Below, in pieces: positions 48,672 to 57,782 of a stretch of DNA of 64,000 nt. The notes beneath the pieces were generated by a model. It worked only from the letters and a program-made list of their open reading frames with translations. It was not told where the DNA came from and made no database searches. The DNA is taken from the NCBI RefSeq assembly GCF_025961225.1, contig NZ_JAOQNG010000001.1, forward strand, positions 2,762,001 to 2,826,000, read 5' to 3'. Source of the DNA: Azospirillum canadense (lineage in GTDB: Bacteria; Pseudomonadota; Alphaproteobacteria; Azospirillales; Azospirillaceae). Each line of letters opens with the position of its first letter. Within the stretch, counting starts at the first letter, position 1. The position numbers and the translations under genes are program-made.

Positions 48672-49721
48672 TCAGTGGTCGCCGGCGGGAAGCCGGACGA
48701 TGTTGAGGGACGTGTCCACGGCCGGACCGCGGACGGGGTCCAGGGTGATGGAAATGTCCGGTATCGTGATCGCGATCCGCCCCCGCGCGTTCATCCAGGG
48801 ACCGTCGCCGACGCGAAAGCGCTCGGTCGGCGTGCCGTCCTGGATCAGCACCTCGACGGAATGCTTCGTGGCCAGAGGCAATTGCAGCGGAGCCCCGGCG
48901 TCCAGCAGGTCGCCGGTCAGGGCCAGGGTGACCGGCAACGCGGTGCCGGCGGGCACCAGCACCCGCACCGGCCCGCTGGTGACGGGGTGGGCGCGGTAGG
49001 CATCCAGCGTCAGGCGCGGCAAGGCGTCGCCCGGCCCCGCCCAATCGGCGGAATAGACCGCCAGCGGCACGCCCAGCACCACGGCGATCCAGCCCGCCGT
49101 CTGCGCCAGACGGTGCCAGAAGGGCCGGCTGCGCCCGTGGTCGAGCATACCCGCCACCAGCGGCAGCCCCAGCCCGCTGACGGACGCGGCGAGCCAGCGC
49201 GTCGCCTCGTACGGCAGCCGGGTGGCCAGCGCCCCCGCCCCCATCAGGATAGCGGTGGCGCCGATCCATTCCAGCAGCTCCTCGGAAAACAGGCCGTGCA
49301 CGTAGAGCCCGATGCCGAGCAGGATGATCCAGGCGGAACACACCATATAGCCGCCCCCGAAGAAGAAGGTCGCGAAGGTCAGCAGCGTTCCCATCGCCAT
49401 CAGAAGCCACCAGACCTTCAGGATCTGCCGGTGGACGAAGGACCAGGTTTCGTCCCGCCGCCGCTTCACGCGGCGGGTCAGGTAAAGGTCCACCAGCCCC
49501 GCGGTGCCAAGCACCGCCGTCAGGAGCGCCAGCCACGCGAAGGCCCGCATCTCGTTCGAGGGGATCTGCTGCGGGGTGAACACCCAGTCGCTGACCACCA
49601 GCAACCCGCCGCCCGCCAGCCCCCACAGGAGCAGCGTGTGCCGTTCGATCCGCAGGTTGCGGTGGCCGGACGACAGCATGGATTGGATGGACAGAAGCTG
49701 GCGGGTGACGGCGTCGCTCAC
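48672..49721 (-). CDS. Multi-pass membrane protein of unknown function
   Basis: The 349-residue protein has about seven hydrophobic helices (from about residues 30-47 to 206-225), followed by a soluble C-terminal domain of about 120 residues that is beta-rich (ARGRIAITIPDISITLDPVRG). A cytoplasmic N-terminus (RQLLSIQSMLSSGHRNLRIE) is probable. No transport or enzyme motif was found. It is the first gene of the operon, 17 nt from the nearer of two operator copies, and is followed by a lipoprotein and a winged-helix regulator. Confidence 0.8.
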   Translation of the reverse strand: MSDAVTRQLLSIQSMLSSGHRNLRIERHTLLLWGLAGGGLLVVSDWVFTPQQIPSNEMRAFAWLALLTAVLGTAGLVDLYLTRRVKRRRDETWSFVHRQILKVWWLLMAMGTLLTFATFFFGGGYMVCSAWIILLGIGLYVHGLFSEELLEWIGATAILMGAGALATRLPYEATRWLAASVSGLGLPLVAGMLDHGRSRPFWHRLAQTAGWIAVVLGVPLAVYSADWAGPGDALPRLTLDAYRAHPVTSGPVRVLVPAGTALPVTLALTGDLLDAGAPLQLPLATKHSVEVLIQDGTPTERFRVGDGPWMNARGRIAITIPDISITLDPVRGPAVDTSLNIVRLPAGDH

Positions 49722-49737
49722 GGCGTGGCCCTTGTTA

Positions 49738-49775
49738 CTCTGTGATGCAGAGTAACTACGCTCTGAGATTCAGAG
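49738..49775. promoter_or_regulatory. Two CTCTG-N5-CAGAG operators
   Basis: CTCTG-TGATG-CAGAG at 49738-49752 and CTCTG-AGATT-CAGAG at 49761-49775 are both perfect 5-bp dyads with 5-nt spacers. Their centres are 23 bp apart, about two helix turns. They lie 17 nt upstream of the start of the membrane-protein gene. A dimeric winged-helix regulator, probably the one in the operon, could bind both cooperatively. Confidence 0.65.
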
Positions 49776-49863
49776 TGTCAAGCGGCTTTCGCGAACTTTC
49801 ATCCAGCGCCACAACCGCGTCACCCGGATGGAGCGTTCCGCAACGCCGGTCGGCTTTTTCGCC

Positions 49864-49892
49864 TTGCATATGACCGCGTCATCGCCGATATA
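49864..49892 (+). promoter_or_regulatory. Promoter of 4.5S RNA
   Basis: TTGCAT (49864-49869) and GATATA (49887-49892) are separated by 17 bp. The predicted start is at about 49899, the 5' end of the SRP RNA. The sequence agrees with sigma70 consensus only partly. Confidence 0.5.
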
Positions 49893-49898
49893 AGCGGC

Positions 49899-49995
49899 GG
49901 GAGGCTGGCGGCGGACGTGTCCCTCGCCAACCCGGTCAGGTCCGGAAGGAAGCAGCCGCAACGAGTTACGGCTCGGGTCGTTTGTCCAGTCTCCC
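49899..49995 (+). ncRNA. ffs: Signal recognition particle 4.5S RNA
   Basis: The conserved SRP tetraloop segment CAGGTCCGGAAGGAAGCAGC is present near the middle, and the closing helix is formed by GGGAGGCTGG (49899-49908) and CCAGTCTCCC (49986-49995) with one G-U pair. The RNA binds Ffh and targets membrane proteins. It is directly upstream of dnaX, its usual place in alphaproteobacteria. Confidence 0.95.
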
Positions 49996-50098
49996 ACCCT
50001 TATCCCTTTCAAACGTGGTAGCGAATTGAAACGGCGACAGCCCCGCGCCGTGACGCTATTCTGCGCTCCGTCGTGAAGCCGATTTCCGGGCCAGCCGC

Positions 50099-51982
50099 GT
50101 GACCGATACCACTGTTGCCGATACCGCCATCTCCGAGCCTGCCAGCACGTCGTCGAACGGGCTCGCCTACCGGGTTCTGGCGCGCAAGTACCGCCCCAAG
50201 ACCTTCGCCGAGCTGATCGGGCAGGACGCGCTGGTCCGCACGCTGACCAACGCCATCAATTCCGGCCGCATCGCCCAGGCCTTCATGCTGACGGGCGTGC
50301 GCGGCGTGGGCAAGACCACCACCGCCCGCATCATCGCCCGCGCGCTGAACTGCACCGGGCCGGACGGCCAGGGCGGGCCGACGGTGACGCCCTGCGGCGT
50401 GTGCGACAACTGCCGCGCCATCGCGGAGGACCGGCACGTCGACGTGATGGAGATGGACGCCGCCAGCCACACCGGCGTGGACGACATCCGCGAGATCATC
50501 GAGGGCGTGCGCTACGCCCCCGTCTCGGCGCGCTACAAGCTGTACATCATCGACGAGGTCCACATGCTCTCCAAGAGCGCGTTCAACGCGCTCCTGAAGA
50601 CGCTGGAGGAACCGCCGGCCCATGTGAAGTTCGTCTTCGCCACCACCGAGATCCGCAAGGTGCCGGTGACGGTGCTGTCCCGCTGCCAGCGGTTCGACCT
50701 GCGGCGCGTCGACGCCCAGGTGCTGAAGGACCACTTCACCCGCGTGACGGCGCAGGAAGGCGCCGGCATCGAGCCGGACGCGGCCAGCCTGATCGCGCGC
50801 GCCGCCGACGGGTCGGTGCGCGACGGGCTGTCGCTGCTCGACCAGGCGATCGCGCTGGCGGCCGGCACGGTGACCGCGCAGCAGGTGCGCGACATGCTGG
50901 GCCTCGCCGACCGGTCGAAGGTGATCGACCTGTTCGAGGCCGCCGTCTCCGCAAGGCCCGCGGAGGCCATGGACATCCTGGCCGACCTGCACCGGGTCGG
51001 CGCCGACCCGGTGGTGATCCTGCAGGATCTGCTGGACCTCGTGCACAATCTGACCCGCCTGAAGGTGGTGCCGGACACGGCCAACGACCCCGGCCTTCCG
51101 GAGGCGGAGCGGACCCGCGGCGCCTCCCTGTCCGGCAAGCTCGGCATGCCGGCGCTGACCCGCGCCTGGCAGCTTCTGCTGAAGGGGCTGGGCGAGGTGC
51201 AGGCCGCCCCCGTGCCGCAGCAGGCGCTGGAGATGGTCATCGTGCGGCTGGCCTACGCCGCCGACCTGCCAACTCCGGGCGACCTGATCCGGCAGTTCCA
51301 GAACCTGACCAACGGCGGCGGTGCCGGCAACGGAAACGGCGGCAATGGCGGAGGCCCGGCGCCGCGCGGCCCCGGCGGCGGGCCGGTGGCGGTCGCCGGC
51401 AACGGCCTGCGCGCCGTCGCCCGCCCGGCGGAGGCGCCCCAAGCGGCCGCCCCCCAGCCCACGCCGGCCGTCGCCGTGGCCTCCGCCGTGCCGGAGGAGG
51501 AGCGCGTGGCCATGCCGCGCGACTTCCGCACGCTGGTGCAGGTGTTCGCGGAGAAGCGCGAAGGCGCGCTGTACGGCCACCTGACCGGCAGCGTCCATTT
51601 CGTGCGCATGGAGCCGGGACGGCTGGAACTGCGCTTGGCATCCCTGGCGCCGGCCACCTTGCCGAATCGCGTCGGCCAGCTGTTGTCGGAATGGACGGGC
51701 CAGCGCTGGGTCGTCATCGTGTCCGACGCGCCGGGCGAGCCGACGCTGATCCAGCAGGAGCAGGCCGCCCAGCAGCGCGCGCTGGAGGAGGCGCAGGCCA
51801 ACCCGGTGGTGCGCGCCGTGCTGGACGCCTTCCCCGGCGCCAAGATCACCGACGTCCGCGACCTCGCGGCCGTTGCCGAATCGGAGCCGGCGGTTGCCGA
51901 CGACGGCGAGAGTCCCGACCTTATGGTCGTACAGCAGGAAGACGGGGTTTATTACCCGCTCGACGATGAAGGAGATTTCTGA
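50099..51982 (+). CDS. dnaX: DNA polymerase III subunits tau/gamma
   Basis: The 627-residue clamp-loader ATPase begins with a short variable N-terminus and then YRVLARKYRPKTFAELIGQD. Walker A GVRGVGKTTTAR, a zinc site with CGVCDNC, Walker B IIDEVHML, sensor ATTEIRKVP and the SRC motif LSRCQRF are all present. A Gly/Ala/Pro-rich linker (about 415-490) precedes the tau-specific C-terminal domain. The start is a GTG at 50099. Whether gamma is made by frameshifting is not clear from this sequence. The gene leads the dnaX-ybaB-recR group. Confidence 0.97.
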   Translation: MTDTTVADTAISEPASTSSNGLAYRVLARKYRPKTFAELIGQDALVRTLTNAINSGRIAQAFMLTGVRGVGKTTTARIIARALNCTGPDGQGGPTVTPCGVCDNCRAIAEDRHVDVMEMDAASHTGVDDIREIIEGVRYAPVSARYKLYIIDEVHMLSKSAFNALLKTLEEPPAHVKFVFATTEIRKVPVTVLSRCQRFDLRRVDAQVLKDHFTRVTAQEGAGIEPDAASLIARAADGSVRDGLSLLDQAIALAAGTVTAQQVRDMLGLADRSKVIDLFEAAVSARPAEAMDILADLHRVGADPVVILQDLLDLVHNLTRLKVVPDTANDPGLPEAERTRGASLSGKLGMPALTRAWQLLLKGLGEVQAAPVPQQALEMVIVRLAYAADLPTPGDLIRQFQNLTNGGGAGNGNGGNGGGPAPRGPGGGPVAVAGNGLRAVARPAEAPQAAAPQPTPAVAVASAVPEEERVAMPRDFRTLVQVFAEKREGALYGHLTGSVHFVRMEPGRLELRLASLAPATLPNRVGQLLSEWTGQRWVVIVSDAPGEPTLIQQEQAAQQRALEEAQANPVVRAVLDAFPGAKITDVRDLAAVAESEPAVADDGESPDLMVVQQEDGVYYPLDDEGDF

Positions 51983-51985
51983 CCC

Positions 51986-52309
51986 ATGAAGAACCTCGGC
52001 CAGATGATGAAGCAGGCCCAGCAGATGCAGTCCAAGATGCAGGAGATGCAGTCCCGCCTGGGCGAGGTTGAGGTGGCGGGCCAGTCGGGCGCCGGCATGG
52101 TCAACGTCACCGTCAACGGCAAGGGCGAGATGAAGAAGATCAAGCTCGACAAGTCCATCGTCGACCCGGAGGACGTCGAGGTCCTGGAGGACCTGATCAT
52201 CGCTGCCTTCAACGACGCCAAGGCCAAGGTCGAGCAGCACGTCGCCGAAGAGACGCAGAAGTTGATGGGCGGCCTGAAGCTGCCGCCGGGCATGAAGCTG
52301 CCGTTCTAA
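51986..52309 (+). CDS. ybaB: YbaB/EbfC nucleoid-associated protein
   Basis: The 107-residue DNA-binding dimer has the typical N-terminal [18 protein letters not shown] and a beta core containing [20 protein letters not shown]-terminal Lys and Pro residues ([11 protein letters not shown]) agree with the family. It starts 3 nt after the dnaX stop. In relatives recR follows directly; here an AT-rich segment intervenes. Confidence 0.97.
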   Translation: MKNLGQMMKQAQQMQSKMQEMQSRLGEVEVAGQSGAGMVNVTVNGKGEMKKIKLDKSIVDPEDVEVLEDLIIAAFNDAKAKVEQHVAEETQKLMGGLKLPPGMKLPF

Positions 52310-52604
52310 GACACGGCAGCCAGTATTCGAGAGCGGATAAACGCGGCACTATCAATGGCGTATATCCGCTCTCGCTTGCGCCATAGCAGGACAACTCTTG
52401 AGCCGATTCCGAGTTGATGGAAGCGCTCCGCACTCTCTGCGGCCGCGAAGTGGTCACGTGCCCGACTACCCCGGATAACCCATTTCAGACAAAATGCTTT
52501 GTTCTTTTTGGTGAGCAGGTTAATTTGCGCTACTGCCGCAAGAAACTTCCTCAGGGTTGCGCGCACGCCAAAGCACACAATCATTCATTCAAAGAGAGCG
52601 TTAA
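52310..52604. other. AT-rich left flank of the methyltransferase island
   Basis: This segment is AT-richer than its neighbourhood. It contains the 12-bp inverted repeat 52328-52374. Open frames on both strands are short and lack plausible ribosome binding sites. No integrase or transposase is present. Confidence 0.5.
52328..52374. repeat. 12-bp perfect inverted repeat
   Basis: CGAGAGCGGATA (52328-52339) and TATCCGCTCTCG (52363-52374) are separated by 23 nt. It is 18 nt past the ybaB stop and may be a terminator without T-run or an end of the inserted segment. Confidence 0.6.
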
Positions 52605-53231
52605 ATGAACATGATCACCAAAGGCTTATCTCCTGATGCTGTGAGCAACCAAAAGACAATTGATGAGCTTGAGGCTTGTCTTAAGAGCTATGTTGCCCCA
52701 GTCGTTCTCGAACTGGGTGTCGCTAGAAGCAACCCGAACATTGACACCACTCACAAATATTTAGTGCCGCAATACAAAGAATGGGTTGGCAGCGACATCC
52801 AAGCAGGAATCGATGTATCCGTTGTCGCTGATGTTCATAGGCTGACCGATAAAGTCGCGGTAAATTCTTTTGATATTGTAATGACGTGCTCAGGATTTGA
52901 GCATTTCAAGTTTCCATACAAAGCCGCGCATGAGATCATGAAGTGCCTAAAGGTTGGTGGCTTGGTTTTCATCCAAACTCACCAAACATTCTCTTTGCAT
53001 GGGTATCCGTACGATTACTTCCGCTTCTCAACGAACGCTTTGGAAGCGTTATTCCCCAAATCCATGGGCATGAACGTCAAGGGGTCATGGTATAAGTACC
53101 CCGCCCAAATTCATCAGGAATCGCATCCAGATTTTAAGAATTACCCCGCATGGCTGAATTCCTGCGTTTGGGCGATTAAAGAATTCGACACCCCAAGCGA
53201 GTGGATTTATGAATTTGATGCCGAAGTATGA
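52605..53231 (+). CDS. SAM-dependent methyltransferase, low G+C
   Basis: The 208-residue protein has a type-11 methyltransferase pattern: VVLELGVARSNP (SAM site), VGSDIQAGIDV, and FDIVMTCSGFEHFKFP. The tail HGYPYDYFRFST is typical of glycan or surface-polysaccharide methylases. The gene uses AGA, TTA and AAA codons freely and is much AT-richer than dnaX and recR (one 60-nt sample, 52621-52680, is 45% G+C against 78% for 53461-53520). Transfer from another genome into the recR operon is inferred. A ribosome binding site such as GAGAGCG precedes the ATG. Confidence 0.85.
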   Translation: MNMITKGLSPDAVSNQKTIDELEACLKSYVAPVVLELGVARSNPNIDTTHKYLVPQYKEWVGSDIQAGIDVSVVADVHRLTDKVAVNSFDIVMTCSGFEHFKFPYKAAHEIMKCLKVGGLVFIQTHQTFSLHGYPYDYFRFSTNALEALFPKSMGMNVKGSWYKYPAQIHQESHPDFKNYPAWLNSCVWAIKEFDTPSEWIYEFDAEV

Positions 53232-53400
53232 AATAAAGGAGCGATCACGGACGACTTAATGCTTGCAATTCATCTCTAGGTGAAACTACCGGTAAGCTCG
53301 GGTGTTGGATAAGAAGCACATAGACCCAGATGCATATGAAAGTTAGCATTTCGTCCCTCCGCGCCTGCAACCTGGGCGGTTGTTGCTACAAGGTGATGTC
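53232..53400. other. AT-rich right flank of the methyltransferase island
   Basis: This 169-nt stretch has no gene. It becomes G+C-rich at about 53360, which may mark the right junction of the insertion; recR keeps AGGTGATG as its RBS. Confidence 0.45.
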
Positions 53401-53994
53401 ATGATCGGACCTGAAATCGAGCGCCTGATCCAGCTCCTGTCCAAGCTGCCGGGGCTGGGGCCGCGGTCGGCGCGGCGGGCGGCGCTGCACCTGATGAAGC
53501 GGCGCGACACCCTGCTCGTGCCGCTGTCGGAATCCATGGCGCTCGCCGCGGAGTCGATCCGCAACTGCTCGGTCTGCGGCAATCTCGACAGCCGCGATCC
53601 CTGCTCCGTCTGCTCCGACCACACGCGCGACCGCGCGGTGATCTGCGTGGTGGAGGACGCCGGCGACCTGTGGGCGCTGGAGCGCACGCGGGCCTTCCGC
53701 GGCACCTACCACGTGCTGGGCGGCACACTGTCGGCCCTGCAGGGCGTCGGTCCGGACGACCTGAACATTCCGTCGCTGGTGGAACGGGCCAAGGACCCGG
53801 CCGTCAAGGAGGTCATCCTGGCGCTGAACGCGACCGTGGACGGCCAGACCACCGCCCATGTCGTGACCGACCGGCTGGCCGGCAGCGGCGTCTCCGTCTC
53901 CCGTCTCGCCCACGGTGTTCCGGTCGGCGGCGAGTTGGACTACCTCGACGACGGCACCCTGACCGCCGCGCTGAAGGCACGGCGCCCTCTTTAG
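53401..53994 (+). CDS. recR: Recombination mediator RecR
   Basis: The 197-residue protein helps load RecA at gaps (RecFOR pathway). The N-terminal helix-hairpin-helix ([17 protein letters not shown]), C4 zinc finger ([16 protein letters not shown]) and Toprim segment ([13 protein letters not shown]) are visible. The ATG at 53401 follows AGGTGATG; an upstream in-frame start has no support. It is normally part of dnaX-ybaB-recR; here it is separated from ybaB by 1.1 kb. Confidence 0.96.
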   Translation: MIGPEIERLIQLLSKLPGLGPRSARRAALHLMKRRDTLLVPLSESMALAAESIRNCSVCGNLDSRDPCSVCSDHTRDRAVICVVEDAGDLWALERTRAFRGTYHVLGGTLSALQGVGPDDLNIPSLVERAKDPAVKEVILALNATVDGQTTAHVVTDRLAGSGVSVSRLAHGVPVGGELDYLDDGTLTAALKARRPL

Positions 53995-54051
53995 GGTTTT
54001 TCCCAAGCCGCTGGTCTCTTATACTCCGCTGATCCAGCTTGCGGAGTCCCC

Positions 54052-54675
54052 ATGCGCACGGCCGTCCTGACCTTCGACGGGTTCAACGAACTCGACAGCT
54101 TTATCGCGTCGGCCATCCTGAACCGGGTGAAACGGCCGGGCTGGAGCGCCGAGATCATCAGCCCCACACCGTTCGTCACCTCCATGAACGGCGTGCGGGT
54201 GGAACGGCAGCAGCCGCTGTCCTTCGCGCGGGAGGCCGACTTCGTTCTGGTCGGCAGCGGCGTGCGGACGCGCGACATCGCCAGGGACGCGGCAATCCTG
54301 GACGAGTTGCGGCTCGACCCCAGGCGGCAGTTGATCGGGGCGCAGTGCAGCGGCGCGCTGATCCTGAAGGCGCTGGGGCTGCTGGAAGACGTGCCGGCCT
54401 GCACCGACACCGTCACCAAGCCCTGGGCGGTTGAGGCGGGCATCACCGTGCTGGAGCGGCCCTTCCACGCTGTGGGGAACATTGCGACGGCCGGCGGCTG
54501 CCTGGCGTCGCATTACCTCGCGGGCTGGGCGATCGCCCGTCGCGCCAGCCCTGCCGAAGCCGAGTCGATCCTGCACTATGTCGCGCCGGTCGGTGAGAAG
54601 GACGAGTACGCGGCGCGGGCGATGGCGGCCATCGGCCCCTACATCGAAAAACCGGCGACCGCAGCCCCCCTTTGA
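54052..54675 (+). CDS. DJ-1/PfpI-family protein
   Basis: The 207-residue protein has the DJ-1/PfpI fold with the nucleophile-elbow Cys99 (IGAQCSGALIL) and the conserved acidic Glu13 in FNELD. Such proteins act as glutamine-amidotransferase-like hydrolases, chaperones or transcriptional partners; the activity here is unknown. The C-terminal HYLAGWAIARRASPAEAES is typical. It starts 57 nt after recR on the same strand. Confidence 0.88.
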   Translation: MRTAVLTFDGFNELDSFIASAILNRVKRPGWSAEIISPTPFVTSMNGVRVERQQPLSFAREADFVLVGSGVRTRDIARDAAILDELRLDPRRQLIGAQCSGALILKALGLLEDVPACTDTVTKPWAVEAGITVLERPFHAVGNIATAGGCLASHYLAGWAIARRASPAEAESILHYVAPVGEKDEYAARAMAAIGPYIEKPATAAPL

Positions 54676-54690
54676 TCGGAGCCGCCGCTT

Positions 54691-56700
54691 CTACCCGTTG
54701 CGGATCTTCTGTACGAAGTCGCCGACCGACCGGTGCAGGGCGTCCGACTGGCTGCTGAGGTCGTTCGCGGCGACCAGCACCTCCGAGGCGGCCTTGCCCG
54801 CCTCGCCGGAGGCTTGGTTCATGCTGGCGATGTTCTGCGACACCAGTTCGGTGCCGTTCGCCGCCTGCTGCACGTTGCGGGCGATTTCGCCCGTCGCGGC
54901 GCTCTGCTGCTCCACCGCCGCAGCGATCGACGCGGCGATCTCGTTCACCCGCTGGACCGTGTCGGCGATGACGCGGATCGTGCTGACGGCGTTCCCCGTC
55001 TCCTTCTGGATGGCCATGATCTGGCCGGTGATCTCCTCGGTCGCCTTGGCGGTCTGGGTGGCGAGGCTCTTCACCTCGGACGCCACCACGGCAAAGCCCT
55101 TGCCGGCCTCTCCGGCCCGCGCCGCCTCGATGGTCGCGTTCAGGGCCAGCAGGTTGGTCTGGCCGGCAATGGAGTTGATCAGCTGAACGACGCTGCCGAT
55201 GCGCTCGGCGGCCCCGGACAACCCCTCCACCGTCTCGTTGGTACGCTGGGCCTGCTCCACGGCTGTCTGGCTGATGGTGGTGGCGGTTTCCACCTGGCGG
55301 GCGATCTCGGCGATGGAGCTGGTCAGTTCCTCCGTGGCCACGGCGACGGTCTGGACGTTGCTGGACGACTGCTGGGTCGTCACGGCGACCGAGGACGCCT
55401 GGCGGGAGGTCTGGTCGGCGATCACCGACATGTTCTGCGCGTTGGACTGAAGCAGTTCGGCCGAGCGGGACACCGCCATGACCACACCCTGGACGCTGGC
55501 CTCGAAGCTGTCGGCCAGCGCGGCCATGGCCCGCTGCTTCTCTTCCTGGGCGCGGTGCTCGGCTTGGCGGGCCTCCTCTTCCATGGCGTGATTGCGGATC
55601 AGGTTGTCCTTGAACACCTGCACGGACGCGGCCATCGCGCCGATTTCGTCGCCACGGCCGACGCCGGGCACCGCGACCGCGCTGTCACCCCGGGCGAGCC
55701 GCTCCATCGCTGAGGTCATCGCGGTCATCGGGCGGGCAATGCCGTTGCCGATCAGCCATGCCAGAAGCGCACCGACCAAGACCGCAGCCGGCGTCAGGAG
55801 TCCGGCCATCGTCACGACCGCGTCGGCGAACTCGGTGGCGTTCGTGCGCGCTTTGCTCTGGAAGGCCGCGGCGGCATCGCGGATCGCCTTGGACTTCCCG
55901 GCCATGCCGACGCCCAAGGGGCTCAGCCGCTCGTCGCGGATTTTGGAGAGGTTCGCCATGGACCGGTCGATGGACGCGATGCCCTCCACGAAGGGCTTCA
56001 TCATGCCATCGACCGCGGCGAGGCGTTCAGCCTGCCCGGCGGCCAGGCGCTGTGCCTTGAGGGTCTGCATGGCCTGCGTGGCGGCATCGAGGTACTTGGT
56101 GACCGTGTCGAAGCCGAAGGCGCCGTCGCCCATCAGGATCCGCAGCAGCACGACACGGGCCGTCCACACGCTCTCGGACACCTGCCCGATGGCCGCCACC
56201 GCGGCCAGGTTGCCGGCCTCCGTCTCGCCGTCGCGCAACTCCAGGAGCAGACCGCGGATTTTCGAACCCGCGTCGTAGGCGACGGACGCGATGAGGCGTT
56301 CGCGCTCCTCCCTGGCCCGGACGGCGTCGTCCAAAGCCGCGAGATACTGGACCTGAAGCTCCAGGATCTCGTCGACCGCTTGGCGAACATTCTCGCGGTC
56401 GATCAATCCGCGGGCCTTGATCAGCTCCTCTCGCGCCAGCCCGATTCCGTCGCGGGCATTCTTGGCGTTGACGTCCCCGCCGGCATAGACGTAGCGGGTT
56501 GCGCCCAGGCGTCCCTGAAGCAGGGCCGTGTCGCTGCCCGCCACCAACTCGACAATGCGCGCCTGGGTGGCGAAAGCGGCAAGGCTGTCGTTCGCAACCG
56601 ACGCATTCCACCACGAAATACCGCCGACGGCGACCAGCATCACCATCACAGCTCCCAAACCGAGGGCCACCTTGGCCCGCATCTTCAAATTCTGGAACAT
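54691..56700 (-). CDS. Methyl-accepting chemotaxis protein, HBM-type sensor
   Basis: The 669-residue receptor has TM1 (about 11-30), a periplasmic helical domain of about 265 residues (31-296), TM2 (about 297-318), HAMP and a cytoplasmic signalling domain with tip [20 protein letters not shown]. The size of the periplasmic part fits the helical bimodular (HBM) ligand-binding class, known for TCA-intermediate and acetate sensing. The ATG at 56700 is preferred to an upstream start that would give an improbable tail. No TM-free C-terminal pentapeptide is apparent. It is transcribed convergently with the DJ-1 gene. Confidence 0.93.
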   Translation of the reverse strand: MFQNLKMRAKVALGLGAVMVMLVAVGGISWWNASVANDSLAAFATQARIVELVAGSDTALLQGRLGATRYVYAGGDVNAKNARDGIGLAREELIKARGLIDRENVRQAVDEILELQVQYLAALDDAVRAREERERLIASVAYDAGSKIRGLLLELRDGETEAGNLAAVAAIGQVSESVWTARVVLLRILMGDGAFGFDTVTKYLDAATQAMQTLKAQRLAAGQAERLAAVDGMMKPFVEGIASIDRSMANLSKIRDERLSPLGVGMAGKSKAIRDAAAAFQSKARTNATEFADAVVTMAGLLTPAAVLVGALLAWLIGNGIARPMTAMTSAMERLARGDSAVAVPGVGRGDEIGAMAASVQVFKDNLIRNHAMEEEARQAEHRAQEEKQRAMAALADSFEASVQGVVMAVSRSAELLQSNAQNMSVIADQTSRQASSVAVTTQQSSSNVQTVAVATEELTSSIAEIARQVETATTISQTAVEQAQRTNETVEGLSGAAERIGSVVQLINSIAGQTNLLALNATIEAARAGEAGKGFAVVASEVKSLATQTAKATEEITGQIMAIQKETGNAVSTIRVIADTVQRVNEIAASIAAAVEQQSAATGEIARNVQQAANGTELVSQNIASMNQASGEAGKAASEVLVAANDLSSQSDALHRSVGDFVQKIRNG

Positions 56701-57023
56701 CCTGGATTTCCCGTACAGGAGCGAGGCAAGCGGATCGGACCAATCCCGAGGCGCGCCACCGAGGAGCACCCCATCGCTTCCAACGAGAGCATACGACAAT
56801 ATGCATAGCACGCAATTTGTGCAGCAAACTTTCCGTTTGTTTCACGCAATGTTGCCGCCGAGCAACATCCCATCATCAGTGCCGGCCCTCGCCGGTGCGA
56901 CGGAAGTTTTTGCCCCGGCGCACACGAAAAAAGCCCCCGACGATGGGTCGGGGGCTTTTCCGGCCATCAAACCCGGCCATCAAACGATGATGGCCATCGA
57001 ACGGCGATGGATGACGCGGGCGA
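56701..57023. other. Intergenic region between chemoreceptor and cytochrome genes
   Basis: The 323 nt hold the chemoreceptor promoter in an AT-rich part at about 56790-56860 and the cytochrome c terminator at 56929-56959. Nothing else was recognised. Confidence 0.5.
56929..56959 (-). terminator. Terminator of the cytochrome c gene
   Basis: AAAAGCCCCCGAC (56929-56941) pairs with 56947-56959 over 13 bp with a 5-nt loop. A-rich and T-rich flanks allow action on both strands; 65 nt past the cycM stop. Confidence 0.88.
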
Positions 57024-57566
57024 TTACTGCGGCAGCGGGGCCGGGCTGTCGGACAGGGAGCGGAGATAGGCGATGATGTTCGCGCGCTCCTGGTCCTTCT
57101 TCACGCCGGCGAAGGTCATCTTGGTGCCCGGCGCGTAGGCCTTCGGGTCGTAGATGAACTTGTTCAGTTCCGCATAATCCCAGTTGCCGGCATGGCCCTT
57201 GATGGCGTCGGAATAGGCGAAGCCTTCCATGTGGCCGTGCTTGGACCCGACGATGCCGTACAGGTTCGGGCCGACCTTGGCCGCCGCACCCTTGTCGAAG
57301 CTGTGGCACGAGGCGCAGGCCTTGGCCGCGGCCTGGCCGGCGGCGGGATCGGCCTTGGCGAGCAGCGGAGCGATGTCCCCCGGGCCGGCCGGCGCGCCGC
57401 CACCGCCCTTGGTGTCGCCACCCTTGCTTTCCGGGACCGCGATGACATAGGCGGCCTTCTCCGGCGTCTTCGGGTGCACCAGGACTTCCGACATGAAACC
57501 GGTCAACATGGCGATCAGCCCCGCCAACAGCACGGCGCCGAAGATCTTGTTCCACTCCATGCTCAT
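57024..57566 (-). CDS. cycM: Membrane-anchored cytochrome c (CycM-like)
   Basis: The 180-residue protein has an uncleaved N-terminal helix (about 9-27), a Gly/Lys/Pro linker (about 47-65), and a class I cytochrome c domain. Haem attachment is CASCH (84-88), and GTKMTFAGV supplies the axial Met. It probably carries electrons to the aa3-type oxidase. The ATG at 57566 (MSMEWNKIFG) follows AAGGGATCGAG. It is divergent from kdsB, the standard arrangement in many alphaproteobacteria. Confidence 0.94.
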   Translation of the reverse strand: MSMEWNKIFGAVLLAGLIAMLTGFMSEVLVHPKTPEKAAYVIAVPESKGGDTKGGGGAPAGPGDIAPLLAKADPAAGQAAAKACASCHSFDKGAAAKVGPNLYGIVGSKHGHMEGFAYSDAIKGHAGNWDYAELNKFIYDPKAYAPGTKMTFAGVKKDQERANIIAYLRSLSDSPAPLPQ

Positions 57567-57782
57567 ACGTCTCGATCCCTTTTTGGTTTGTGCCCCGGGG
57601 TTTGACTGCCCTGGCTGGTGGCGTTTCCTTGGAACGATAGCCTGACCGCGGCGGGTTGTCACCGCCCAGCGCCGCGCATCCCCATCCTGCATGCCACAGG
57701 AATGTTGGGACCACGACGCTTGACGAAAAGTGGGATCCATGGTTCACCCGCGCCACCCAGAGACGTGATACGGCTCCTACTC

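Noticed and set aside
48169..49626. 485-codon frame covering the lipoprotein and upstream region
   Set aside because: Only the last 142 codons have an RBS and lipoprotein signal; the rest overlaps the membrane-protein gene in another frame.
52414..52608. 64-codon frame before the low-G+C methyltransferase
   Set aside because: No RBS, no homologous motif, and poor codon use; likely non-coding.
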